From: Gemmatimonadales bacterium
GTDB lineage: Bacteria; Gemmatimonadota; Gemmatimonadetes; Gemmatimonadales; GWC2-71-9
Direction: 5' to 3'
NCBI GenBank assembly: GCA_019637315.1
Contig: JAHBVU010000002.1
Location: forward strand, 62,001 to 126,000
DNA: 64,000 nucleotides
Shown: piece by piece, positions 46,496 through 54,246 of the stretch
Position numbering within the stretch: the first letter of the stretch is position 1
Layout: each line of letters starts with the position of its first letter
Position numbers and translations under genes: made by a program
The notes under the pieces: model-generated
What the model saw: only the letters and a program-made list of their open reading frames with translations
What the model was told of the DNA's origin: nothing
Databases searched by the model: none

Positions 46496-47931
46496 ACCGT
46501 CACCTCCGGAGCGGGCGCCTCGGCGGCGACGGCTGCGGCCCGGTCCAGGAGCGGAAGGAAGAATTCCTCGAGGAACTCCGCGGTCTGCTGGGGCGCGCGT
46601 CCGACGTATCGGGCCGGATCGAGTTCGGCGCGAAGCTGGGCCACCGGCACCGAGGCAAACTCCGGCGCCACGGCCAGGCGTTCGAGCAGATCGTTCCGCC
46701 CGCCCTCGCTGACTTGCTTGGCGACCGCGTGGCTTGCCTGCCGAATCACCTCGTGCAGCACCTGACGATCGCCGCCGGCTCGGACCCCGACCATCATCCA
46801 CCGCTCGGTGGCCATGAACGGCATCTGATCGGCGACGTGGCGTGCGATGACGCCTTCGCGAACTTCGAGGCCCGCCGCAATGTTGGTGGCCAGAATCAGC
46901 ACCGAGTCGGTGGCCAGGAAGGCCTCCGGCAGCGTGAGTCGGCGGTTGGCGCTGTCGTCGAGTGTCCGCTCCAGCCATTGCGTGGCTGCCGTATGGGCGG
47001 TGTTGCCGGTCAGCGAGATGACGAAGCGCGCCAAGGCATTGATCCGCTCGGCGCGCATCGGATTTCGCTTGTACGCCATCGCACTCGAGCCGATCTGCTC
47101 CGATTCGAACGGCTCGAGCAGCTCGCCTTCGTGCTGCAGCAGGCGGAGGTCCGCCGCCATCTTCGACGCCGACTGGGTGATGCCGCTCAGCAGATCGAGA
47201 ATCTGGGCATCAGCCTTCCGACTGTAGGTCTGGCCGGTGACGGGAAACGAGGCCGCAAAGCCCAGCCGGCGGGTCACCGCTCGGTCGAGCTCCCGCACCT
47301 TGTCGTGGTCGCCGTGAAAGAGTTCGAGGAAGGAGGCCTGTGTACCGGTGGTGCCCTTGCACCCGCGGGTTCGCAGCACCTCGAGCCGATGCAGCATCTC
47401 CTCGATATCCAGCGCCACATCCTGGGCCCACAAGCTCGCTCGCTTGCCGACGGTGGTCAGCTGCGCAGGCTGGAAGTGGGTATAGGCCAGGCAGGGAAGC
47501 GCGGCGTAGCGCTCCGCAAAACCGGCCAGGGCGCGTCCCAGCGCCACCAGGCGACCCAGCAGGAGGCGGAGCCCGTCCCGCATCACCATCATGTCGGCGT
47601 TATCGGTCACGAACGCGCTGGTGGCGCCGAGGTGAATGAACGGCCGCGCGGCGGGGGCCTGCTCACCGAGCGCATGCACATGGGCCATGACATCGTGGCG
47701 GAACCGCCGCTCGAACTGGGCGGCCTGGGCCAGGTCGCAATCATCGAGGTGCGCCCGGATCTGATCGAGCGCCTCGTCGGGAATCGCAAGGCCCAGATCC
47801 CGCTCGGCTTCGGCCAGGGCAAGCCAGATCCGGCGCCAGAGCCCGATCTTGTAGCGCTCGCTCCACAGCAGCTGCATCGCGGGCGACGCGTATCGGGTGC
47901 CCAGCGGTGAGTTGTAACGGGGCTCGGTCAT
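46492..47931 (-). CDS. purB: Adenylosuccinate lyase
   Basis: Fumarase-superfamily lyase acting on SAICAR and adenylosuccinate. The 479-residue protein begins RYNSPLGTRYASPAMQLLWSERYK and has the catalytic His region HLGATSAFVTDNAD. It also has the substrate loop THFQPAQLTTVGKRA and the signature GSSAMAYKRNPMRAERI (the SSxMPxKxN-type mobile loop with Pro replaced by Ala). Length and overall pattern match the longer eukaryal/Legionella-like form. It overlaps htrA upstream by 4 bp and purC downstream by 4 bp. Confidence 0.95.
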   Translation of the reverse strand: MTEPRYNSPLGTRYASPAMQLLWSERYKIGLWRRIWLALAEAERDLGLAIPDEALDQIRAHLDDCDLAQAAQFERRFRHDVMAHVHALGEQAPAARPFIHLGATSAFVTDNADMMVMRDGLRLLLGRLVALGRALAGFAERYAALPCLAYTHFQPAQLTTVGKRASLWAQDVALDIEEMLHRLEVLRTRGCKGTTGTQASFLELFHGDHDKVRELDRAVTRRLGFAASFPVTGQTYSRKADAQILDLLSGITQSASKMAADLRLLQHEGELLEPFESEQIGSSAMAYKRNPMRAERINALARFVISLTGNTAHTAATQWLERTLDDSANRRLTLPEAFLATDSVLILATNIAAGLEVREGVIARHVADQMPFMATERWMMVGVRAGGDRQVLHEVIRQASHAVAKQVSEGGRNDLLERLAVAPEFASVPVAQLRAELDPARYVGRAPQQTAEFLEEFFLPLLDRAAAVAAEAPAPEVTV

Positions 47932-49361
47932 CGGAACGAAAGATCCACGTATGAGTAGGCGCCGGCCCGTTCGAAAAAGATCCGGAACAACGTGCTCGAG
48001 CCCATCGATTCGAGCATGCCAGCCACCTGCGCTGCAGTGCGGACTTCGGTGCGGTTGATGGCGATCAGCACGTCACCCTCGAGTAGACCGGTGGCCCGGC
48101 TTACTTCCGGGGTGATCCGATAGATCAGCGCCCCCCGGTCGCGGCGAAGGCGCCGTTCGGCCATGACACTCGGCGTGACCGTGATCAGCTCGAGGCCGCG
48201 GATCACGCTGACCTTGGCGGCGGTGACACTGGGCAGGTCGCCGGTGACGATCCTGCGAGTCTCGACCGTGCCGGTGGTGCCGCGCTTGACACGCAATGAC
48301 ACGGTGTCGCCGACATGCAGGTCCAGCTTGACCGCTTCCCAGTCGAGGTAGTTGCGGAGCTGGCGACCGTTGGCTTCCACCAGGATGGCTCCGCGTTCGA
48401 TGCCCGCCTTGGCCGCCGGCCCGTCTGCGGTCACGTCCACCACCTGGACTCCGCCCGACCGCTTCCAGTCGCGCATGGTGGAGGCGTCGCCAACGGTCAG
48501 CCCCGTCCAGGCCCGCCGGACGGCCCCGTTGCGAATGATTTCCTCGGCCACCCGAACCACGCGCTCGATCGGGATGGCAAACCCGATTCCGGTGGAACCG
48601 GCCGTGGTCGAAAGGATGAAGGAATTGACCCCCACCACCTCGCCGAGCGAGTTGGTCAGTGGACCGCCCGAGTTGCCCTGGTTGATCGCCGCATCGGTTT
48701 GAATCATGTCGAGATACAGCCCGGACAGCGTGTTGTTGGGTAGCACGTTTCGGCCGAGGGCGCTTACCACGCCAGCGGTAACCGTCGGCTCAGCGTTGCC
48801 GAGCAAGTAGGTGTATGGATTCCCCAGCGCCACCACCCACTCGCCGATCATCAGATCCGTACTGCGGCCGATCTGCACGGCGGGGAGGGTTTGCTCGACC
48901 TTGAGAACGGCGATGTCCGTGGTGGGATCTTCGCCGAGGAGCTTGGCTGGCAGATCGGTACCGTCCGGCAGCGACACCGTGATCGAGTCGGCGCCCTCGA
49001 CTACATGCTGGTTGGTAACGATGATTCCGTTCGCCTTGGCGACGAAGCCGGTGCCGTAGCCCTGTACGGTCCGTTCCCTCGTCTGGGGCACGAAGAACGA
49101 AAAGAAGTCGGCAGATTCGCCGGCGGCGACCCGGCGCCGCGAGAGCACGCTGATCGAGACGACCGAGGGGGCGACCCGGGTCACCGCGTCGACAATGGCG
49201 GTTCGGCGGCTGGTGTCGATGGCCGATGAATGCGTGGCCGCTCGCTGGGCACTGGCCTGGTCACCGAGCGGGGCGGGGTCGCGTTGCCGGTCGGAGCACG
49301 CCACGAAGGCGCCTGCGAGCAGCAGTGACGCAATCAGGAAACGAAGGGAGGCGCGAACCAT
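47928..49361 (-). CDS. HtrA/DegP-type serine protease, probable lipoprotein
   Basis: Periplasmic quality-control protease. The 477-residue protein has a hydrophobic signal ending GAFVAC (Cys22, a plausible though imperfect lipobox). A trypsin-like domain follows, with the triad His119 (TNQHV), Asp149 (TTDIAVL) and Ser231 (NQGNSGGPL). Two PDZ domains come next (about 285-375 and 385-477). All catalytic residues are intact. It overlaps truA by 28 bp at its start and purB by 4 bp at its end. This is an unusual position for a stress protease, in front of purine genes. Confidence 0.92.
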   Translation of the reverse strand: MVRASLRFLIASLLLAGAFVACSDRQRDPAPLGDQASAQRAATHSSAIDTSRRTAIVDAVTRVAPSVVSISVLSRRRVAAGESADFFSFFVPQTRERTVQGYGTGFVAKANGIIVTNQHVVEGADSITVSLPDGTDLPAKLLGEDPTTDIAVLKVEQTLPAVQIGRSTDLMIGEWVVALGNPYTYLLGNAEPTVTAGVVSALGRNVLPNNTLSGLYLDMIQTDAAINQGNSGGPLTNSLGEVVGVNSFILSTTAGSTGIGFAIPIERVVRVAEEIIRNGAVRRAWTGLTVGDASTMRDWKRSGGVQVVDVTADGPAAKAGIERGAILVEANGRQLRNYLDWEAVKLDLHVGDTVSLRVKRGTTGTVETRRIVTGDLPSVTAAKVSVIRGLELITVTPSVMAERRLRRDRGALIYRITPEVSRATGLLEGDVLIAINRTEVRTAAQVAGMLESMGSSTLFRIFFERAGAYSYVDLSFR

Positions 49362-50113
49362 TCCTCTGGATACACCGCGGTTACGAAGTAGAGACCCTCG
49401 GCCGGCGCCGGCGGACTGGTCCGGACGTCGGCGGCCCGAGCCAGCAGCCGGTCGAGATCGTCGAGCGGTCGGCGACCGAGGGCAATGTCCACCGACGTGC
49501 CGACCAGCATGCGCACCATGTGGTGCAGAAAGCGGTTGGCGGCGATGGCAAACGTCACCCCGGTTCCGTCAGGTCGCTCGATCCATTCGGCCTGGCGGAT
49601 CTCGCACCGCGTGTGGGGCGGATGCGACCGCAGCACCGAAAAGGCGGCGAAATCGTGTTCGCCCAGCAACCGACCCGCACAGGTCCGCAAGTGCGCCAGG
49701 TCGAGCGGCGCCCCCAAGGCCCACTCGAAGGGCCGCCGAAACGGCGACCTGGCCAGGCGGTCGGTGCCAATCTGATACCGATACCGCCGTTCGGTAGCCG
49801 AGCGCCGAGCGTGGAACCCCTCGCGGGCTTCCCGGACGGCGGTCACCATGCAGTCACGCGGCACCAGAGCGTTCATCGCTCGCTCTAACGCAGTCGGGGT
49901 CCAGCGATCCGGGAGAGCGAAGCTGATCGCCATTCCCAAAGCGTGGACCCCGGCGTCGGTTCGGCCTGCCGCGTGCACGCGCACCGGTTGGCCCGCGAGC
50001 CGCTCGAGAACCGCCTCCAGCTCGGTCTGTACCGCGCGTCCTTCTCGCTGACGTTGCCAGCCGACAAAGTCGGTACCGTCGAATTGGAGCGTCGCGAGAA
50101 ACGTTCGCGGCAT
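49334..50113 (-). CDS. truA: tRNA pseudouridine synthase A
   Basis: Isomerises uridines 38-40 in the tRNA anticodon arm. The 259-residue protein has the N-terminal LQFDGTDFVGWQRQ, the catalytic Asp in AAGRTDAGVHALG, and FLHHMVRMLVGTSVDIALGR near the end. Start ATG 50113 is directly preceded by a candidate promoter (TACATT ending 7 bp before the ATG), so it is the first gene of the 14-gene operon. The 3' end overlaps htrA by 28 bp. Longer frame upstream is shadow of lexA. Confidence 0.95.
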   Translation of the reverse strand: MPRTFLATLQFDGTDFVGWQRQREGRAVQTELEAVLERLAGQPVRVHAAGRTDAGVHALGMAISFALPDRWTPTALERAMNALVPRDCMVTAVREAREGFHARRSATERRYRYQIGTDRLARSPFRRPFEWALGAPLDLAHLRTCAGRLLGEHDFAAFSVLRSHPPHTRCEIRQAEWIERPDGTGVTFAIAANRFLHHMVRMLVGTSVDIALGRRPLDDLDRLLARAADVRTSPPAPAEGLYFVTAVYPEEWFAPPFVS

Positions 50114-50120
50114 CGGCTCT

Positions 50121-50148
50121 AATGTAGCGCAAGACAGGGGGGAAACAA
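50121..50148 (-). promoter_or_regulatory. Candidate leaderless promoter of the truA-pur operon
   Basis: On the minus strand, TTGTTT (50148-50143), a 16-bp spacer and TACATT (50126-50121) end 7 bp before the truA ATG at 50113. Transcription would start at or one base before the ATG, and no ribosome site is visible. It lies between the lexA terminator and truA, the only gap where an operon promoter is expected. Confidence 0.5.
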
Positions 50149-50187
50149 AGCCGGGTGCCAGCGTCAAAATCCGACGGGCCACTGACG

Positions 50188-50222
50188 AAAAACCCCGCGC
50201 CGACCGATGGTCGAATGCGGGG
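50188..50222 (-). terminator. Terminator of lexA
   Basis: Minus-strand stem CCCCGC/GCGGGG (50222-50217 with 50198-50193) enclosing a second perfect stem CGACC-ATC-GGTCG, followed by TTTTT (50192-50188). It lies about 30 bp after the lexA stop and isolates lexA from the truA operon. Confidence 0.75.
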
Positions 50223-50250
50223 CGCGCACTGGGAGCGACGGCGGCTGTGC

Positions 50251-50859
50251 TCAGTACTTCCGAATGACCCCAACCACCACGCCTTGAACCATGACGTCGC
50301 CTTCGGGGACCCTGATAGGCTGCATCGCGGCGTTGGCCGGCTGGAGCCGAACCCAGCCGCCCCCCTCTCGATAGTATCGCTTGACCGTGGCCTCGGCGCC
50401 GTTGACGAGCGCGATAACCATCTCGCCGTTCTCGGCGGTTTGTCGGCCGTGGACCACGACGAGGTCGCCGTCGATGACGTGATCGTCGATCATCGAGTTG
50501 CCGCGGACCCGGAGCGCATAATTCGGCCCGCGCCGGCTCAGCATCTGATCGGGGACCGACACCATTTCCCCATGCACGGCGGCTTCGATCGGAAGGCCGG
50601 CGGCTACCAGACCGAGCAGGGGGATTTCCGTCGCTCCGGCCGCCCCTTTGGGAGGGAGGACCTCGATCGATCGGCTCTCGTTGTAGGTGCGCCGGATGTA
50701 GCCTTTCCGCTCCAGATTGGTCAGGTGCTCGTGCACCGTGGCCAGCGACTGAAAGGCAAACTGCTCGGCGATTTCCTCGAAACTCGGCGCATAGCCGTGC
50801 TGGCGAATGTGCCCCTCGAGGTAGGTCAGGATTTCCCGTTGGCGTCGTGTCAGCGCCAT
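50251..50859 (-). CDS. lexA: LexA SOS repressor
   Basis: Self-cleaving repressor of the DNA-damage response. The 202-residue protein has a winged-helix DNA-binding domain (MALTRRQREILTYLEGHI to about 65), the cleavage site Ala87-Gly88 (GLVAAGLP) and the catalytic dyad Ser122 (RGNSMIDD) and Lys160 (ATVKRYY). ATG 50859 has GGAGG well placed upstream; longer frame is not conserved. It is transcribed away from the HEAT/HD-GYP/chemoreceptor cluster and ends at its own terminator. A palindrome in its promoter spacer may be its autoregulatory operator. Confidence 0.96.
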   Translation of the reverse strand: MALTRRQREILTYLEGHIRQHGYAPSFEEIAEQFAFQSLATVHEHLTNLERKGYIRRTYNESRSIEVLPPKGAAGATEIPLLGLVAAGLPIEAAVHGEMVSVPDQMLSRRGPNYALRVRGNSMIDDHVIDGDLVVVHGRQTAENGEMVIALVNGAEATVKRYYREGGGWVRLQPANAAMQPIRVPEGDVMVQGVVVGVIRKY

Positions 50860-50913
50860 AGTTTGGATGGTCCTCCGGAAGTCGGCCACGTATCGGAAAC
50901 CCGAAACAATGCC

Positions 50914-50942
50914 AAAGTACCCGAACGGGTCCCGAAGCGCAA
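50914..50942 (-). promoter_or_regulatory. lexA promoter with candidate LexA operator
   Basis: Minus-strand TTGCGC (50942-50937), a 17-bp spacer and TACTTT (50919-50914). The spacer holds the perfect 12-bp palindrome ACCCGTTCGGGT (50930-50919), which ends on the first base of the -10. A repressor bound there would block RNA polymerase. The core CGTTCG recalls the GTTC half-sites of known LexA boxes, but the site is not an exact match to a described consensus. Confidence 0.45.
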
Positions 50943-51011
50943 GATACCCCAATCGGCTCGGCATGCCGTTGGCGGCTATTATCTTGTGCTGATCGCGGCT
51001 CAGGCACGGGG

Positions 51012-52772
51012 GTGCCGGCTCAGCGATTCTTCGGTGCAATCGATGACGCATTGCCTTTGGGGGGCCGCCTGACGGATGCTGTTCGCTCCGCGGGAGATCT
51101 CGATCTTCCGCTCCCGCCACAGCAGGTCGAGGAACTGATCCGGACCGTCGTCAAGGCGGTGCGGGCGTTCCAGATGTATCTCCCCAACAATCCGATCTAT
51201 CAGCGTTCAATCGACGCGCTGCGTGCGGCATTCAACCCGATCTGGGCCAACGTGTCCGTCCTGACGCTCAAAGTCGTCGAGACCGACTTGGTTTGGGAAG
51301 ATCAGGTTGTCTACCATCAGCCGGTTCGGACCGAGAGCTTTGCCTGGAGCCTGTACAAGGACGGCCTCCGATTGCTGGTGCTCCGACCCGGCGTCGAGGA
51401 TGAAGAGCTCGCCGTGTTTCTCCAGACCATCGTTCGGGCCCGCCTGCTGGCGCCCGATGCAGGAGACGACCTGCTCACTCTCCTCTGGGAGCACGACTAC
51501 ACGCTTCTCGACTACCGCTTCGCGGAGATCGTAACGGAAACGCTGACAGTGCTCGATCCGCAGGCCATCGAGATGGGCGTTGGTCCGGATCCGTACCAGC
51601 AGACCCAGACACAACAGCGCGTGCGCGACGAGCTGGGGTCGATCGGTCCCGGGTTTGTTGATCTCGATGAGTTCGACTCGACGCTGTACTTCCTCGACGA
51701 GGTCGAGATCAACGCGCTCAAACGCCAGGTCGACGAGGAGTACGAGCGCGACATCCGGACCTCGGCCCTCTCGGCGTTGCTCGACATTTTCGAGCTGCAG
51801 CCCAGTACCGCCGTTCGTGAGGAGGTCATCTCGGTCCTCGAGTCGGTGTTTCCCAACCTGCTCAACCGGGGCGAGTTCCGGGTCGTGGCGTGGCTGTTGC
51901 GAGAGTTGCGGCTGATCGGGCATCGGGTAGCCGCGATCGACCCCGCCGTGCGCGGTAAGCTCGACTCCTTCGAGAACCGCCTCAGCGAGCCGGGTTTGCT
52001 TGCCCAAATGTTGCAGGCGGTCGATGAAGCGGTCGGTTCCGTCCAGGATGAGGACATGACCGAGCTGCTGAAGGAGTTGCGGGTGCCTGCGCTGGAACCG
52101 CTGCTGGTGCACCTCCAAGGGGTGCGCAACGAGCGGACGCGCAAGATTCTGGAACAAGCCGCCGATCGGATCGTTCGGGGACACGTCGATGCCTTTCTCG
52201 AGGCTTTGCGCCGTCGCGACTTTCCCGCCCTGACCGGGGCCATCGGGATCGTTCGGCGGATCGAGCTCCAGCAGGCGATCGGTCCGCTGGGCGATCTGGT
52301 GGGGCATCAGGATCCGTCAGTGCGACTGGCCGCGGTGGAAACGCTCGGTCAGCTGGGCACACCCGGCGCCCTCTCGCTGCTCGAGCGTGGCGTGGATGAT
52401 GCCGACCGGGCCGTCCGGCTGGCCGCGGTTGCCATCGTGTCGAGTCGCGGCTACAAGGGCGCCCTCCGGCGCCTCGAAGCGGTGGTGCAGGGCAAGGGGC
52501 CGCACGAACTGGAACGCGCGGAAAAGCGCCAGTTCTTCGAAGCCTTTGCGGTGGTTGCCGGGCCAAAGGGATTGCCGATGCTGGCTGATGTTCTCGAACC
52601 CAAGGGCATGTTCAAGCGCAAAGAGTCGCCGGATACGCGAACCTGCGCGGCATACGCGATTGCCCGGATCAAGACGGCCGAGGCGCGGGATGTGCTCGAG
52701 CGGGTCGCGAATGACAAGGAACTGTCGGTCCGGAACGCGGTGGCCCGGGCGCTGCGGGAGTGGGACGAGTGA
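51012..52772 (+). CDS. HEAT-repeat protein with N-terminal module shared with the HD-GYP neighbour
   Basis: A 586-residue, apparently cytoplasmic protein. About residues 33-175 form an alpha/beta module (helix with VKAVRAFQMYLPNNPIYQRSI, strand LTLKVVETDLVWEDQVV, then LLVLRPGVEDEELAVFLQ). The linker is acidic. From about 250 the protein is helical, with HEAT-like repeats clearest at the C-terminus (DPSVRLAAVETLGQLGTPGALSLLERGVDDADRAVRLAAVAIV). No catalytic motif is seen; a scaffold or regulator is likely. GTG 51012 has only a weak ribosome site. The next gene starts within its stop codon (GTGA), so the two products are probably made together. Confidence 0.75.
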   Translation: MPAQRFFGAIDDALPLGGRLTDAVRSAGDLDLPLPPQQVEELIRTVVKAVRAFQMYLPNNPIYQRSIDALRAAFNPIWANVSVLTLKVVETDLVWEDQVVYHQPVRTESFAWSLYKDGLRLLVLRPGVEDEELAVFLQTIVRARLLAPDAGDDLLTLLWEHDYTLLDYRFAEIVTETLTVLDPQAIEMGVGPDPYQQTQTQQRVRDELGSIGPGFVDLDEFDSTLYFLDEVEINALKRQVDEEYERDIRTSALSALLDIFELQPSTAVREEVISVLESVFPNLLNRGEFRVVAWLLRELRLIGHRVAAIDPAVRGKLDSFENRLSEPGLLAQMLQAVDEAVGSVQDEDMTELLKELRVPALEPLLVHLQGVRNERTRKILEQAADRIVRGHVDAFLEALRRRDFPALTGAIGIVRRIELQQAIGPLGDLVGHQDPSVRLAAVETLGQLGTPGALSLLERGVDDADRAVRLAAVAIVSSRGYKGALRRLEAVVQGKGPHELERAEKRQFFEAFAVVAGPKGLPMLADVLEPKGMFKRKESPDTRTCAAYAIARIKTAEARDVLERVANDKELSVRNAVARALREWDE

Positions 52773-54238
52773 CCGGCGACGAGAACAGGGCCCGACCGGG
52801 CGGGCGGGACCCGGGCGACGAGGGTTTCATCCGTTCCTCCGGCCGCGGTCTGCTGCTCGCCCTCCACTCGGCGCTGCGGTCGCTCAAGCTGTACCCGGTC
52901 GAGAACGCGACCGTGCAGAAGTCGCTCGACGAGTTGCAGGCGCAGTCGTCCGCCTTCGTCGCGGCGGAGCAGGAAGTTGAGCTGCGGCTCTCCGGGGATT
53001 TCATGTTCCTCAACGGCGTCCGACTGCGGCTCGAACTCGACAATTTCGCCGCCTTCAGTGGTGTCGTTTCGATCCTGCGGGCGTTCGACGTTGGTGTGCT
53101 GCGGGTGCATGCCGGCATCGAGCGACGGGAGTGGCTCGCCTTCCTCAGTATCATGCTGAACCTCGCTGCGCAGCCCGCGGAGGATCGCTACCTCCTGCTG
53201 CTGGAGCGTATGACGGGCGCGGGCCTGCCGAACCTGGAGCTCGAACCCAGCGCCGAGGCGTCAGAAGAGATCGGGGGGGAGCAGGAGGCCAAGGAGGTTG
53301 CGAAGCGTACCTACGCGCAAGGCGTCGCCGTCACGAAGGAAGTCGTCAACTCGATTCGGATGGGGCGGACCTCGAGTCTCAAGAAGGTCAAGCGCGCGGT
53401 CCAGATGATCGTTGACCAGGTACTCAACAATGAGACGTCGATTATCGGCCTGACCACGCTTCGCGACTATGACGAGTACACCTTCATGCATTCGGTCAAC
53501 GTCTGCATTTTTGCCGTGGCGCTGGGCCGGAAGATCGGGTTCAGCAAGCTGCAGCTCTATGATCTGGGCATGACCGCGCTGCTCCACGACATCGGCAAAG
53601 CCCGCGTGCCGATCGAGATCACCAACAAGACGACTGGGTTGGAGGAGTTCGAGTGGCGGGAGATGCAGGCGCATCCCTGGCGTGGGGCGATGACGCTGTT
53701 CAGCCTCCGCGGATACGACGAGATTCCGTACCGGCCGATTCTGGTGGCGTACGAGCACCACATGAAGGTCGACCTCTCAGGGTATCCCCGTGTCGTCCGG
53801 CCCCGGGCGCTCGGCCTGTTCTCGCGAATCGTGGCGGTCGCTGACGGATTCGATGCCGCCACGACACGGCGCAGCTATCAGACGACCCCGATCGAGCCCG
53901 ACCAGGTCCTGAAGGAGATGTGGAACAACCCGCGACGCGGCTACGATCCGATGATCGTCAAGGCGCTGATCAACCTGATCGGAGTCTACCCGATCGGGAC
54001 CTGCGTCATCCTGGACACCTTCGAGGTCGGTATCGTAGCGTCGACCGTGACCGATCGTGATCAGTTGAATCGTCCGGAAGTGCGCATCGCGATCGACGCC
54101 AATGGCGGCGTCGTTCCGCCGCCGGGGCTCGCCGTCGATCTGCAGGAAACCGATGCAGCCGGCAATTTCGTTCGGTCGATCGTCAAGGTGACGAGCCCTG
54201 ATCGATACGGGCTCGTGCCCGGCGACTTCTTCGTCTGA
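52769..54238 (+). CDS. HD-GYP domain protein (putative cyclic-di-nucleotide phosphodiesterase)
   Basis: A 489-residue protein. The N-terminal part (about 26-165) resembles the first module of the preceding HEAT protein. The C-terminal part is an HD-GYP-type phosphohydrolase with a first His (FMHSVNV), HD (LLHDIGK, about 273), His (AHPWRG), paired His (YEHHMKVDLSGYP, about 330) and a final Asp (AVADGFDAATT). All metal ligands are present. The usual HHE..DGSGYP loop reads HHMKVDLSGYP, so specificity or activity may differ. GTG 52769 overlaps the previous stop. It lies 8 bp before the chemoreceptor-like gene. Confidence 0.85.
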   Translation: MTGDENRARPGGRDPGDEGFIRSSGRGLLLALHSALRSLKLYPVENATVQKSLDELQAQSSAFVAAEQEVELRLSGDFMFLNGVRLRLELDNFAAFSGVVSILRAFDVGVLRVHAGIERREWLAFLSIMLNLAAQPAEDRYLLLLERMTGAGLPNLELEPSAEASEEIGGEQEAKEVAKRTYAQGVAVTKEVVNSIRMGRTSSLKKVKRAVQMIVDQVLNNETSIIGLTTLRDYDEYTFMHSVNVCIFAVALGRKIGFSKLQLYDLGMTALLHDIGKARVPIEITNKTTGLEEFEWREMQAHPWRGAMTLFSLRGYDEIPYRPILVAYEHHMKVDLSGYPRVVRPRALGLFSRIVAVADGFDAATTRRSYQTTPIEPDQVLKEMWNNPRRGYDPMIVKALINLIGVYPIGTCVILDTFEVGIVASTVTDRDQLNRPEVRIAIDANGGVVPPPGLAVDLQETDAAGNFVRSIVKVTSPDRYGLVPGDFFV

Positions 54239-54246
54239 GCTGAGCC

